Below, one piece after another: positions 1 to 6,967 of a stretch of DNA of 10,966 nucleotides. Each line of letters opens with the position of its first letter. The stretch's first letter is position 1. The DNA is taken from assembly GCA_018224315.1 (NCBI GenBank), contig JAGTVF010000206.1, forward strand, positions 1 to 10,966, read 5' to 3'. Under the pieces are notes generated by a model. The model was given only the letters and a program-made list of their open reading frames with translations, was not told where the DNA came from and did not search any database. The position numbers and the translations under genes are program-made. This DNA is from Desulfobacterales bacterium (GTDB lineage Bacteria; Desulfobacterota; Desulfobacteria; Desulfobacterales; Desulfosalsimonadaceae).

Positions 1-907
1 AGGCATCCATGGACCCGCTGCTTGTGGCCCCGGCCCCCACAATGGTGTGGATCTCATCAATGAACAAAATGGCGTTTTCCCGCTTTTGCAGTTCATTGAT
101 CACGGATTTGAGCCGCTGCTCAAAATCGCCCCGGTACTTGGTGCCCGCCAGCAGCGCCCCCAGGTCCAGGGAATAAATGCGTGCACCCTCGAGCAGATCC
201 GGAATCTGTCCTTCGGCAATGCGCTGGGCCAGTCCCTCGGCCATGGCGGTTTTGCCCACCCCGGGCTCACCCACAAACACGGGATTGTTTTTCCGCCTGC
301 GGCACAGCACCTGCACGGTGCGGTCCATTTCCACCTGCCGGCCGATCAATGGATCGAGCCGGCCGCACAAGGCCTGCTCCACAAGATCCACGGCATACAC
401 TTCCAGGGGATCGGCTTCCTTTTTCTTCTGCTTTTTGCCCGTGGTAATGCCGGTATCCGAGCTTTCCTTAAACATTTCATTGGATGTGCCGTGGGAAATC
501 GCGTTTAACACATCCAGCCGGGTAATGCCCTGGGCGGCCAGAAAATAGGCCGCATGGGATTTTCGCTCCTCCAGGATGGAGGCCAGAATGTCGCCCACGT
601 AAACGGATTCCTTCTCCGCGGACCGGGCGTGGTTGACCGCCCGCTGGATCACCCGCTGAAAGCGGATGGTCTGCTGGAGGATATATTCGTGGTCATTGGG
701 CACTTTTTCCAGTTTTTCGTCAAAAAACCGCTCCAGTTCCTGCTGGAGGGTTTCCACGCTGCCGCCGCAGGATTCGAGAATCTCGATTCCCACGCTGTCA
801 TGGAGTATCGCATAGAGCATGTGTTCCACGCACACATACTCATGCCGTCTTTTCCGGGCTTCTTTGACGGCCTGACTCAACACGATGCTCAGTCCCTTGC
901 TGATCAT
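1..907 (-). CDS. clpA: ATP-dependent Clp protease ATP-binding subunit ClpA (N-terminal 302 residues, runs off the left edge)
   Basis: This is the AAA+ unfoldase that feeds substrates, including N-degron proteins delivered by ClpS, into the ClpP protease in the cytoplasm. I translated the minus strand from the ATG at 907. Residues 1-145 form the Clp N-domain, the docking site for ClpS, followed by a lysine-rich linker (about 157-164). The first AAA+ module shows Walker A GEPGVGKT (213-220), the pore-loop segment KYRGDFE (257-263) and Walker B ILFIDEIH (280-287). The frame is open to the window edge, so only the 5' 40% or so of a typical 750-residue ClpA is present. The start lies 3 nt after the clpS stop, and an AAGGTG ribosome binding site overlaps the clpS end, which points to co-transcription and translational coupling. 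The clpS-clpA pairing and the N-domain favour ClpA over ClpB or ClpC. What is missing is only what lies outside the window. Confidence 0.96.
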   Translation of the reverse strand, partial: MISKGLSIVLSQAVKEARKRRHEYVCVEHMLYAILHDSVGIEILESCGGSVETLQQELERFFDEKLEKVPNDHEYILQQTIRFQRVIQRAVNHARSAEKESVYVGDILASILEERKSHAAYFLAAQGITRLDVLNAISHGTSNEMFKESSDTGITTGKKQKKKEADPLEVYAVDLVEQALCGRLDPLIGRQVEMDRTVQVLCRRRKNNPVFVGEPGVGKTAMAEGLAQRIAEGQIPDLLEGARIYSLDLGALLAGTKYRGDFEQRLKSVINELQKRENAILFIDEIHTIVGAGATSSGSMDA

Positions 908-910
908 AGG

Positions 911-1225
911 CTACACCTTTTCCATAGAGCTTTTCAGCGGAAACCCTCTTTCAGTAGCCAGTTGGTGGACCGTTTCAATCTTTGTTTCCGCCACTTCATA
1001 AGTATATATGCCGCACACCCCTGCTCCGGATCTGTGAATCCGCAGCATGATACGGGTGGCTTCTTCAAAGGATTTCTGAAACACGTTCATCAACAGCTCC
1101 ACCACGAAATCCATGGTGGTATAATCATCGTTGTGGAGCAGCACCCGGTACATGGGCGGCTCCTGAAGTGATTTCCGGGTCTTTGAAATTACTTTTTCTT
1201 CGGTTCCCGGCCTGTTTTCCTGCAT
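911..1225 (-). CDS. clpS: ATP-dependent Clp protease adaptor protein ClpS
   Basis: ClpS is the N-end-rule adaptor: it binds proteins with a bulky N-terminal residue and hands them to ClpA. The 104-residue product matches the family length. After a variable, charged N-terminal tail (1-23) comes the core, with the HNDDYTTM motif (31-38), whose Asn and Asp residues hold the substrate amino group, then the helix with FEEATRIMLRIH (53-64) and the conserved GVCGIYTYEVAETK segment (69-82). His64 sits where the family has the substrate-pocket histidine. The ATG at 1225 is preceded by a near-ideal GGAGGC ribosome binding site (1229-1234). The gene heads a two-gene unit with clpA. A promoter with a perfect TATAAT box lies 120 nt upstream, so clpSA appears to be transcribed independently of secA. 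Confidence 0.97.
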   Translation of the reverse strand: MQENRPGTEEKVISKTRKSLQEPPMYRVLLHNDDYTTMDFVVELLMNVFQKSFEEATRIMLRIHRSGAGVCGIYTYEVAETKIETVHQLATERGFPLKSSMEKV

Positions 1226-1315
1226 ATTGCCTCCGCTTCACCGAAAACACCCCTCTTGCCTGAAAAAATAATTTCGTGCAAATTTTCGGGATTTTAATTC
1301 AATATAAACACCCAT

Positions 1316-1340
1316 ACCCGGACTGTCAGCCCGGGTTTTT
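1316..1340. promoter_or_regulatory. Inverted repeat / stem-loop at the start of the clpS transcript
   Basis: ACCCGG (1316-1321) and CCGGGT (1331-1336) are perfect inverted repeats around a 9-nt loop, itself partly palindromic (CTG T CAG). If the promoter at 1346-1375 is used, transcription starts near 1339, so the clpSA mRNA would carry this hairpin at its extreme 5' end. It could stabilise the 5' end or be an operator covering the start site. Read on the plus strand, the hairpin is followed by TTTTT (1336-1340) and would resemble an intrinsic terminator, but no plus-strand gene lies upstream to need one. The structure is seen directly; its role is inferred. Confidence 0.45.
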
Positions 1341-1345
1341 CAGAA

Positions 1346-1375
1346 ATTATAAAATCATTGGCGCAAAAAATTCAA
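1346..1375 (-). promoter_or_regulatory. Sigma70-type promoter for clpS-clpA
   Basis: On the minus strand TTGAAT (1375-1370) and a perfect TATAAT (1351-1346) are separated by 18 nt. This fits a housekeeping promoter, with a start near 1339 and a leader of about 115 nt before the clpS ATG. It lies in the 225-nt gap between secA and clpS, in AT-rich sequence that contrasts with the GC-rich genes around it. Box matches are read directly; use in the cell is inferred. Confidence 0.6.
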
Positions 1376-1415
1376 CCCAAATTCATCATTTGCGGCCCCA
1401 GGAAAGTGGCCAAAC

Positions 1416-1449
1416 AGGACGAAAAGGAAAGGAAACAGAAAGAAAGAGG
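1416..1449 (-). other. Pyrimidine-rich tract immediately after secA
   Basis: Directly 3' of the secA stop, the transcript strand has about 34 nt that are C and U except for two G residues (opposite the C at 1420 and 1436). No GC-rich hairpin with a U-tract is visible between secA and the clpS promoter. A long C/U-rich, G-poor stretch is the kind of sequence used by Rho, so termination of secA may be factor-dependent. This is inference from composition only. Confidence 0.3.
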
Positions 1450-1450
1450 C

Positions 1451-3988
1451 CTATTTGCCGCAGCACTTCTTATACTTTTTGCCGCTGCCGCAGGGACACG
1501 GATCATTGCGGCCCACCTTGGCGGCCTTGCGCTTGTGGGGCTTTTTGGCCGCATCCTCTCCGCTGCCGTGGGAAAATGACATTTCCTGCTCTTCGGGTTC
1601 AACCAGGTCATCGACTCCGGCAGAGGGGGCAATCTGAATCCGGAACAGGATTTTGAGGGTTTCCTCCTTGATCCGGTCGATCATCTCCTGGAACATGGCA
1701 AAGGCTTCGCGCTTATAAACCATCAGGGGATCCTGCTGGGCGTAGCTGCGCAGCCCGATGCCCTCCTTGAGATGGTCCATGGACAGCAGATGATCCTTCC
1801 ATAGGCTGTCCACGGTCTGGAGCATGACAATGCGCTCCAGATGGCGAAATTCTTCCTCCGGCAGCATTTTTTCCTTTTCATGATAAGCGCCGGCGGCTTC
1901 ATCGGCAATCCATGCACCAAGTTCGTCTGCGTCAAGGCCTTCGAGCCTGCCGGCGCTCAGATCCATTTTGAAATTAAACTGCCGGAAAACCGCATCCGCA
2001 AGTGTCTTTAAGTCCCAGTCCGCGGGGGGTGTTTTTTCATCGGCATAGGTCCAGGCGATCTGTTCGGCCTTTTCATCAACCATCTTCATGATCACCGGCC
2101 GGAGGCTGTCATCGCTTAATGCCTGCTGGCGCTGGCGGTAAATCACTTCCCGCTGCTGGTTCATCACATCGTCGAAATCCAGCAGCTGCTTGCGGATATC
2201 GAAATTATGGGCCTCGACCTTGCGTTGGGCGTTTTCAATGGCCCGGGAAATCATCTTGTGCTCGATGGGCTCGCCCTCATTCATGCCCATGCGGTTCATG
2301 ATCCCGGAAATCCGCTCGCCGCCGAAAATTCGAAGCAGATCATCTTCCAAAGAAAGATAGAACCGGGAGGAACCTGGATCGCCCTGCCGGCCGGAACGGC
2401 CCCGGAGCTGGTTGTCAATCCGCCGGCTCTCATGGCGCTCCGTGCCCAGGATGTGCAGCCCGCCGAGTTCCACCACCCCGTCGCCGAGCACAATGTCAGT
2501 GCCGCGGCCGGCCATGTTGGTGGAAATGGTCACCGCGCCCTTTTGGCCGGCATTGGCGATGATCTCGGCTTCAGCCTCATGGTTTTTGGCATTTAACACA
2601 TTGTGGGCAACACCGCGCTTTTTGAGCAAATCGCTTAAATACTCCGAGACGTCAATGGAAACCGTGCCCACAAGAACGGGTCTGCCCGCGCGATTTAATT
2701 CAATCATCTCTTCTATGGCGGCATCATATTTTTCCCTTTTGGTCATGTAAATCGCGTCCGGATGATCTTCCCGGATCATGGGCTCGTTGGTGGGAATGAT
2801 GACCACGTCGAGATCGTAGATTTTCTTGAATTCCGCAGCCTCGGTATCGGCCGTTCCGGTCATGCCCGAGAGCTTGTCATACATGCGGAAAAAATTCTGA
2901 AAGGTAATGGTGGCCAGGGTCTGGTTCTCGTTTTCGATTTTGACGTTTTCCTTGGCCTCCAGGGCCTGGTGCAGCCCTTCGCTGTATCTTCTGCCCGGCA
3001 TGAGCCGGCCGGTGAATTCATCAACAATAATGACCTGGTTGTCCTTGATGATGTAGTCCACATCGCGGGTAAACAGGGCATGGGCCTTTAATGCCTGGTT
3101 GACGTGGTGCAGCAGTTCAATATTTTTGGGATCATAGAGGTTTTCCACCTGCAGCAGCTCTTCGGCCCGGGACACGCCGGCCTCGGTCAGGGTTACGGAC
3201 TTGGCTTTTTCATCCACCGTATAGTGTTCTTCTGCCTTTAAGTAGGGCACGATACTGTTGACCTGGTAATACAGATGCGTGGATTTTTCCGCAGGGCCGG
3301 AAATGATCAAAGGGGTGCGCGCCTCGTCAATGAGGATGCTGTCGACCTCGTCGACAATGGCAAAGTGCAGTTCCCGCTGCACCAGCGATGCCTTGTCAAA
3401 TTTCATATTATCGCGCAGATAATCAAAGCCGAATTCGTTGTTGGTGCCGTAAGTGATGTCGCAGGCGTAGCCGTCCTTGCGCTCCTGATCGTTCATCCCG
3501 TGGATGATGTTGCCCACGCTCATGCCCAGAAAGCGGTAAATCTTCCCCATCCACTCGGCATCGCGGCGGGCCAGGTAATCGTTGACCGTGACCACGTGGG
3601 CGCCCTTGCCGGTCAGGGCGTTTAAATAAATGGCCAGGGTGGCCACCAGGGTTTTTCCCTCACCGGTTTTCATCTCCGCGATATTGCCCTGGTGCAGGAC
3701 AATGCCGCCTAAAATCTGCATGTCAAAATGGCGCATCCCCAGGGTGCGCCGGGAGGCTTCGCGAACAACGGCAAAGGCGTCGGGCAGCAGATCATCAAGG
3801 GGCTCGCCCTGCTGGTAGCGGGATTTGAGCAAGGGGGTCTGGGCGGCCAAATCCGCATCGCCCATGGCCGCGTATCTGGATTCAAGAGCGTTGACCGCAT
3901 CCACCACCGGGTAGAGTTTTTTTAAAACCCGCTCGTTTTTGCTGCCGAATAATTTCGTTAAAAACTGGCCTGCGGCAAGTGCTGCCAT
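1451..3988 (-). CDS. secA: Preprotein translocase motor ATPase SecA
   Basis: SecA is the ATPase that drives unfolded preproteins through SecYEG at the inner membrane. The 845-residue product is slightly shorter than the 901-residue E. coli protein and shows all core parts: Walker A MKTGEGKT (106-113), DEVD box (213-216) followed by the [15 protein letters not shown] segment, the preprotein crosslinking region, TGTADTEA, the second nucleotide-binding fold with NMAGRGTDI and [15 protein letters not shown], the helical scaffold and a C-terminal zinc-binding tail [13 protein letters not shown] (831-843) that binds SecB and phospholipid. I place the start at the ATG at 3988 because TAGGA lies 6 to 10 nt upstream. 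An in-frame TTG five codons earlier (4003) lies inside a tandem repeat and has no ribosome binding site of its own. secA is flanked by a folD terminator and the clpS promoter, so it seems to be a single-gene unit. No frameshift or missing motif was seen. Confidence 0.98.
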   Translation of the reverse strand: MAALAAGQFLTKLFGSKNERVLKKLYPVVDAVNALESRYAAMGDADLAAQTPLLKSRYQQGEPLDDLLPDAFAVVREASRRTLGMRHFDMQILGGIVLHQGNIAEMKTGEGKTLVATLAIYLNALTGKGAHVVTVNDYLARRDAEWMGKIYRFLGMSVGNIIHGMNDQERKDGYACDITYGTNNEFGFDYLRDNMKFDKASLVQRELHFAIVDEVDSILIDEARTPLIISGPAEKSTHLYYQVNSIVPYLKAEEHYTVDEKAKSVTLTEAGVSRAEELLQVENLYDPKNIELLHHVNQALKAHALFTRDVDYIIKDNQVIIVDEFTGRLMPGRRYSEGLHQALEAKENVKIENENQTLATITFQNFFRMYDKLSGMTGTADTEAAEFKKIYDLDVVIIPTNEPMIREDHPDAIYMTKREKYDAAIEEMIELNRAGRPVLVGTVSIDVSEYLSDLLKKRGVAHNVLNAKNHEAEAEIIANAGQKGAVTISTNMAGRGTDIVLGDGVVELGGLHILGTERHESRRIDNQLRGRSGRQGDPGSSRFYLSLEDDLLRIFGGERISGIMNRMGMNEGEPIEHKMISRAIENAQRKVEAHNFDIRKQLLDFDDVMNQQREVIYRQRQQALSDDSLRPVIMKMVDEKAEQIAWTYADEKTPPADWDLKTLADAVFRQFNFKMDLSAGRLEGLDADELGAWIADEAAGAYHEKEKMLPEEEFRHLERIVMLQTVDSLWKDHLLSMDHLKEGIGLRSYAQQDPLMVYKREAFAMFQEMIDRIKEETLKILFRIQIAPSAGVDDLVEPEEQEMSFSHGSGEDAAKKPHKRKAAKVGRNDPCPCGSGKKYKKCCGK

Positions 3989-3998
3989 GGAAGTCCTA

Positions 3999-4025
3999 TT
4001 CAAGGTTCAAGGTTCAAGGTTCAAG
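3999..4025. repeat. Heptanucleotide tandem repeat (TTCAAGG; CCTTGAA on the gene strand) in the secA leader
   Basis: The unit TTCAAGG occurs three times in perfect tandem (3999-4019) and is followed by a fourth copy lacking only its last base (TTCAAG, 4020-4025). In the secA mRNA the array lies between the predicted transcription start near 4042 and the ribosome binding site, ending about 10 nt before the ATG. Each unit contains TTG, so slippage by whole 7-nt units would change which upstream TTG codons are in frame without touching the ribosome binding site or the ATG. Function is unknown. Confidence 0.9.
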
Positions 4026-4048
4026 ATTTTACGCTGATGGCCAAGTAC

Positions 4049-4077
4049 ACCATATTGGCTCACCGTGGCGCCGTCAA
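4049..4077 (-). promoter_or_regulatory. Sigma70-type promoter for secA
   Basis: On the minus strand TTGACG (4077-4072; five of six consensus bases) is followed after 17 nt by TATGGT (4054-4049; four of six). The predicted start is near 4042, giving a leader of about 54 nt that contains the heptamer repeat. The promoter lies just downstream of the folD terminator, as expected for a separate secA unit. Activity is inferred. Confidence 0.55.
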
Positions 4078-4095
4078 GGTGCCGGATTTTAAGGC

Positions 4096-4124
4096 AAAAG
4101 GCCCGCTTCACGGGGAAGCGGGCC
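4096..4124 (-). terminator. Rho-independent terminator downstream of folD
   Basis: A perfect 10-bp GC-rich inverted repeat, GGCCCGCTTC and GAAGCGGGCC (4100-4109 and 4115-4124), closes a 5-nt loop. On the minus strand it is followed directly by TTTT (4099-4096). It begins 25 nt after the folD stop and ends that unit before the secA promoter. Confidence 0.88.
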
Positions 4125-4149
4125 CTGGTTTTGAAACCCGGAAAACAGA

Positions 4150-5058
4150 CTATTTCAGCCCCAGCCGATATTTCAGGGAATTGAGGGTGTTTCTCATGAG
4201 CATGGTAATGGTCATGGGACCCACGCCGCCGGGCACCGGGGTAATGGATCCGGCGATTTCCTTGGCTGCATCAAAATCCACGTCCCCGCGCAGGATGGCA
4301 ACCGTCTTGCCGGTTTTCTCGCTGACCTTTTCGCCCACGCGGTTGACACCCACGTCAATGACACATGCGCCCGGCTTGATCCATTCCGGCTTGACCAGCC
4401 CGGGTACGCCTGCGGCCACGATCAGGATATCGGCGCGCTTGCAGTGGGCAGCCAGATCCTGGGTTCGGGTGTGAACAATGGTAACCGTGGAGTTGGCGCC
4501 CTCGCCTTTCTGGCACATCATCATGGCAATGGGTTTGCCGACGATATTGGAGCGGCCCACCACCACGACCTCGGCACCACTGGTTTCAACACCGGCGCGC
4601 ACGATCATCTCCTGGATGCCGGCCGGTGTGCAGGGCGCAAATTTCACCTCTGATCCGCCGATCATCAGACGGCCCACGTTGACCGGATGAAATCCGTCCA
4701 CATCCTTGTCCGGATCAATGGCATTGAGGATTTTTTTCTCGTTGATGTGCTTGGGCAGGGGCAGCTGAACCAGAATGCCGTGAATTTCATCATCCTTGTT
4801 GTATTTGTCAATCAGAGCCAGCAGATCATCCTCGGAAATGTCTTCGGGCTGGTTGTCCTGAATTTCCTTATAACCCAGACGATCCGCGGTTTTGATCTTT
4901 AGGGTCACATAAGATATTGAGGCGGGATTTTCACCTACCAGGATGGTCACAAGGCCGGGCACCTTGTTGTGCTTCTCCCTGATCTGTTTGACTTCCTCTG
5001 CGATCTCCTCGAGGATCTGCTCCCGGATTTCAGTTCCTTTAATCAGTTTTGCCGTCAT
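4150..5058 (-). CDS. folD: Bifunctional methylenetetrahydrofolate dehydrogenase / methenyltetrahydrofolate cyclohydrolase FolD
   Basis: FolD interconverts 5,10-methylene-, 5,10-methenyl- and 10-formyl-tetrahydrofolate in the cytoplasm, supplying one-carbon units for purines and formyl-Met-tRNA; in anaerobes it can also serve C1 oxidation or fixation. The 302-residue product is of normal size. Catalytic residues fall at E. coli numbering: Tyr50 and Lys54 in SYVTLK, Gln98 in GILVQLPLP and Asp121 in DKDVDGFHP. The PCTPAGI segment (142-148), the dinucleotide-binding loop GRSNIVGKP (168-176) and the C-terminal PVPGGVGPMT (274-283) are all present. The ATG at 5058 is chosen because GGAG lies 9 nt upstream; a longer reading frame from a GTG at 5124 would run into the argC stop codon and add a non-homologous leader. 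It lies 62 nt after argC with no terminator between, so the two may be co-transcribed. Confidence 0.97.
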   Translation of the reverse strand: MTAKLIKGTEIREQILEEIAEEVKQIREKHNKVPGLVTILVGENPASISYVTLKIKTADRLGYKEIQDNQPEDISEDDLLALIDKYNKDDEIHGILVQLPLPKHINEKKILNAIDPDKDVDGFHPVNVGRLMIGGSEVKFAPCTPAGIQEMIVRAGVETSGAEVVVVGRSNIVGKPIAMMMCQKGEGANSTVTIVHTRTQDLAAHCKRADILIVAAGVPGLVKPEWIKPGACVIDVGVNRVGEKVSEKTGKTVAILRGDVDFDAAKEIAGSITPVPGGVGPMTITMLMRNTLNSLKYRLGLK

Positions 5059-5120
5059 TTTTCCAACTCCTTTGTTTGGGGTTACACATTCGGGGCATAT
5101 ATTTGTGTCATCACGGCCAA

Positions 5121-6158
5121 TCACACCGGATACGGGGCTGCTGTCAGGCCGGTGGTTTCAGACAGTCCCCACATGAGGTTCATGTTCTGCACGGCCTGGC
5201 CGGCCGCTCCCTTGACCAGATTGTCAATGGCCGACATCAGAATCAGCCGGCGGTTTTGATCATCCACCACAAAACCGATATCGCAGTAATTGGTGCCGCG
5301 TACGTCCCGGGTATCCGGCGGCCGGCCCTGCTTTGTGATCCGCACGAACCTGCGGTCCCGGTAATACTGCTCCAGACACTGCCGGATATCCGGTTCATCT
5401 GTACCATCGGCCAGGCTCGCATATATGGTTGTCTCCATACCCCGAATCATGGGCACCAGATGGGGCACAAAGGTGATGTTCACCGGTTTTTTTCCCGCCT
5501 GGGAAAGCACTTCCTCCATTTCCGGCTCGTGCCGGTGAGAAGCCACCTTGTAAGCCTTGAATGACTGGCTGACCTCGCTATACAAACTGGTGACCGCTGG
5601 ACTGCGGCCCGCGCCGCTGACCCCGGACTTGGAATCGGCAATAATGGTGCCGCTGTCAATCAGGCCGGCTTCCACCAGGGGCACCAGGGGCAGCAGCACA
5701 CTGGTTGGATAGCAGCCTGGATTGCCCACCAGACGCGCGCCGGCAATATCGTCTGCAAAGACCTCGCAAAGCCCGTAAACAGACTGGCCAAGCAGTTGCT
5801 TTGCCGAATGGGCCTGGTATGCCGCCTCATACAGGGCCGGATCCCGGAACCTGAAATCCGCGGACAGATCCACCACCCGACAGCCCTTGTCAATGATTTC
5901 CGGAATGATTTCCATGGGAAGCTTATGAGGAAGGGCCGTAAACACCACGTCCGCACGCCGGCAGACCGAATTGGCATCAAAGCTTTCACACTGCTGGGTG
6001 ATGATCCCCGCCATGGCCGGATATATGCTGTCAAAGGCCACATCCGCATACTGACGCGAGGTCAAAGCCGTTAACACCACTTCCGGGTGGCCGGCCAGAA
6101 TCCGCACCAGTTCGGCACCGGCATAGCCGGTGGCCCCGACAACAGCGGCTCTGATCAT
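5121..6158 (-). CDS. argC: N-acetyl-gamma-glutamyl-phosphate reductase ArgC
   Basis: ArgC reduces N-acetylglutamyl phosphate to the semialdehyde with NADPH, the third step of arginine and ornithine synthesis, in the cytoplasm. The 345-residue product has the N-terminal dinucleotide fold with GATGYAGAELVRIL (8-21), the active-site Cys149 in GNPGCYPTS (146-153), and the catalytic His210 in ASHRHEPE. The SKSGVSGAGR segment (176-185) and the C-terminal MSAIDNLVKGAAGQAVQN (308-325) are typical of the type 1 family. The ATG at 6158 has a consensus GGAGG ribosome binding site five bases upstream (6164-6168). No other arginine gene is in the window. A hairpin followed by a U-tract lies in its upstream region and may control it or separate it from the unit before. 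Confidence 0.97.
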   Translation of the reverse strand: MIRAAVVGATGYAGAELVRILAGHPEVVLTALTSRQYADVAFDSIYPAMAGIITQQCESFDANSVCRRADVVFTALPHKLPMEIIPEIIDKGCRVVDLSADFRFRDPALYEAAYQAHSAKQLLGQSVYGLCEVFADDIAGARLVGNPGCYPTSVLLPLVPLVEAGLIDSGTIIADSKSGVSGAGRSPAVTSLYSEVSQSFKAYKVASHRHEPEMEEVLSQAGKKPVNITFVPHLVPMIRGMETTIYASLADGTDEPDIRQCLEQYYRDRRFVRITKQGRPPDTRDVRGTNYCDIGFVVDDQNRRLILMSAIDNLVKGAAGQAVQNMNLMWGLSETTGLTAAPYPV

Positions 6159-6181
6159 GGATCCTCCTTACAGGTTATTTG

Positions 6182-6208
6182 AAAAACGATTTCCTGCACC
6201 AGGAAATC
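6182..6208 (-). terminator. Terminator-like hairpin between the M23-like gene and argC
   Basis: GATTTCCTG and CAGGAAATC (6188-6196 and 6200-6208) form a perfect 9-bp stem with a 3-nt loop. On the minus strand the stem is followed by G and then TTTTT (6186-6182). The U-tract ends only 23 nt before the argC ATG. It either terminates the lipase-TPR-M23 transcript about 60 nt after its last stop codon, or, if the promoter at 6234-6262 is real, lies in the argC leader and acts as an attenuator. The stem is fairly AT-rich, so strength is uncertain. Confidence 0.6.
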
Positions 6209-6233
6209 AAAACGTATGGATTTAAATCTAGAA

Positions 6234-6262
6234 TAAATAGCAGAGCTTTTCGGTAAATTCAA
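6234..6262 (-). promoter_or_regulatory. Possible promoter for argC-folD
   Basis: On the minus strand TTGAAT (6262-6257) is followed after 17 nt by TATTTA (6239-6234). The -35 box is fair and the -10 box keeps only the first three consensus bases; an alternative pair, TTTACC and TATTCT with 16-nt spacing, overlaps it. The region is AT-rich and is the only good place for an argC promoter. No clear ARG-box palindrome was seen. Confidence 0.3.
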
Positions 6263-6268
6263 GGCGTT

Positions 6269-6967
6269 TCATGGCAGTGGACCGTTTTTCCGGCACCCGG
6301 CCCTCTTCTGATGTCCGCCCCCGGAAGAAACCGGGACAAAAGCCGCATACAGATCTGTGCGGGCAGTAAATTCCATCACCTGGAAACCCGCATCCAGGAT
6401 CTGTTCCGGATTCATGAACAAATTCCGGTCCAGGCGGTTTAACATCGGCCAGTCAAGACTTTCCAATGGCGGCAGATTTTTTTCCGCAGCCATGCTCAGA
6501 TGCAGGTGCGGCGGCAGCCAGGTTTTTTTGTTTTCACCGGAAATGCGGGCGAAGCACCGGCCTGCTTCCAGGCGCTGTCCGGGATGCAAGTCCCTGTCCG
6601 GCGTGATGTGGGCGTAAAACACAAGGCATCTGTCGACAGAGTCGTTCATCTCATGGACTGCGATCACGGTGGTGCCGAGGAAATCGGGAATCATGGCCGC
6701 CACCCGGCTGTCAAAGGCCGCGGGCACACACACGGTTTCATCCAGCCGGAAATATTGGCCCAGCCTGTCTGCAAAAAAACAAAGATCCAGTCCTTCATGG
6801 GACTGGGGCCGGGGGCTGCCGTTACCCCACCAGCTTTTTTGGCTGCCAAATCGCATGCCGGCAAAAAACAGCAACCGGTCAAATCCAATAGTCCGGCAAA
6901 TGCGGTTTTCAATCAACAGATCCCGGACAAAGCCGGTCTTTCCGGCACAATCGCCTGAAGCGTTCAC
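6269..6967 (-). CDS. M23 (LytM-like) peptidase-fold protein without a visible signal peptide
   Basis: The 232-residue product carries the residue pattern of zinc endopeptidases of the M23/LytM family, which cut peptidoglycan cross-links: HEGLD (57-61) fits the H-x3-D metal pair, VFYAH (116-120) fits the conserved Y-A-H strand, HPGQRLEAG (128-136) fits the usual turn, and HLH (154-156) fits the H-x-H with catalytic and metal histidines. Most M23 enzymes are exported, but this N-terminus has no signal peptide or membrane segment. The GTG start at 6967 overlaps the TPR stop as GTGA, with GAGG about 9 nt upstream, so translation is probably coupled. The C-terminal tail (about 215-232) is basic. 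It might be a cytosolic or host-partner enzyme, a catalytically altered regulator, or exported by another route. Family-level call is fairly sure; substrate is unknown. Confidence 0.72.
   Translation of the reverse strand: MNASGDCAGKTGFVRDLLIENRICRTIGFDRLLFFAGMRFGSQKSWWGNGSPRPQSHEGLDLCFFADRLGQYFRLDETVCVPAAFDSRVAAMIPDFLGTTVIAVHEMNDSVDRCLVFYAHITPDRDLHPGQRLEAGRCFARISGENKKTWLPPHLHLSMAAEKNLPPLESLDWPMLNRLDRNLFMNPEQILDAGFQVMEFTARTDLYAAFVPVSSGGGHQKRAGCRKNGPLP

Noticed and set aside
47..1171. Long plus-strand open frames across clpA and clpS (47-508, 554-1171)
   Set aside because: They lie antisense to clearly recognised ClpA and ClpS and have no family features; long antisense frames are expected in GC-rich coding DNA.
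2207..3625. Plus-strand open frames inside secA (2207-2596, 2762-3091, 3275-3625)
   Set aside because: Antisense to intact, conserved SecA sequence, with no ribosome binding sites or recognisable domains.
3989..4003. TTG at 4003 as the secA start
   Set aside because: It lies inside the heptamer repeat without its own ribosome binding site; the ATG at 3988 has AGGA at proper spacing.
5059..5124. GTG at 5124 as the folD start
   Set aside because: It would overlap the argC stop and add 22 residues unlike FolD; the ATG at 5058 has GGAG upstream and puts catalytic residues at E. coli positions.
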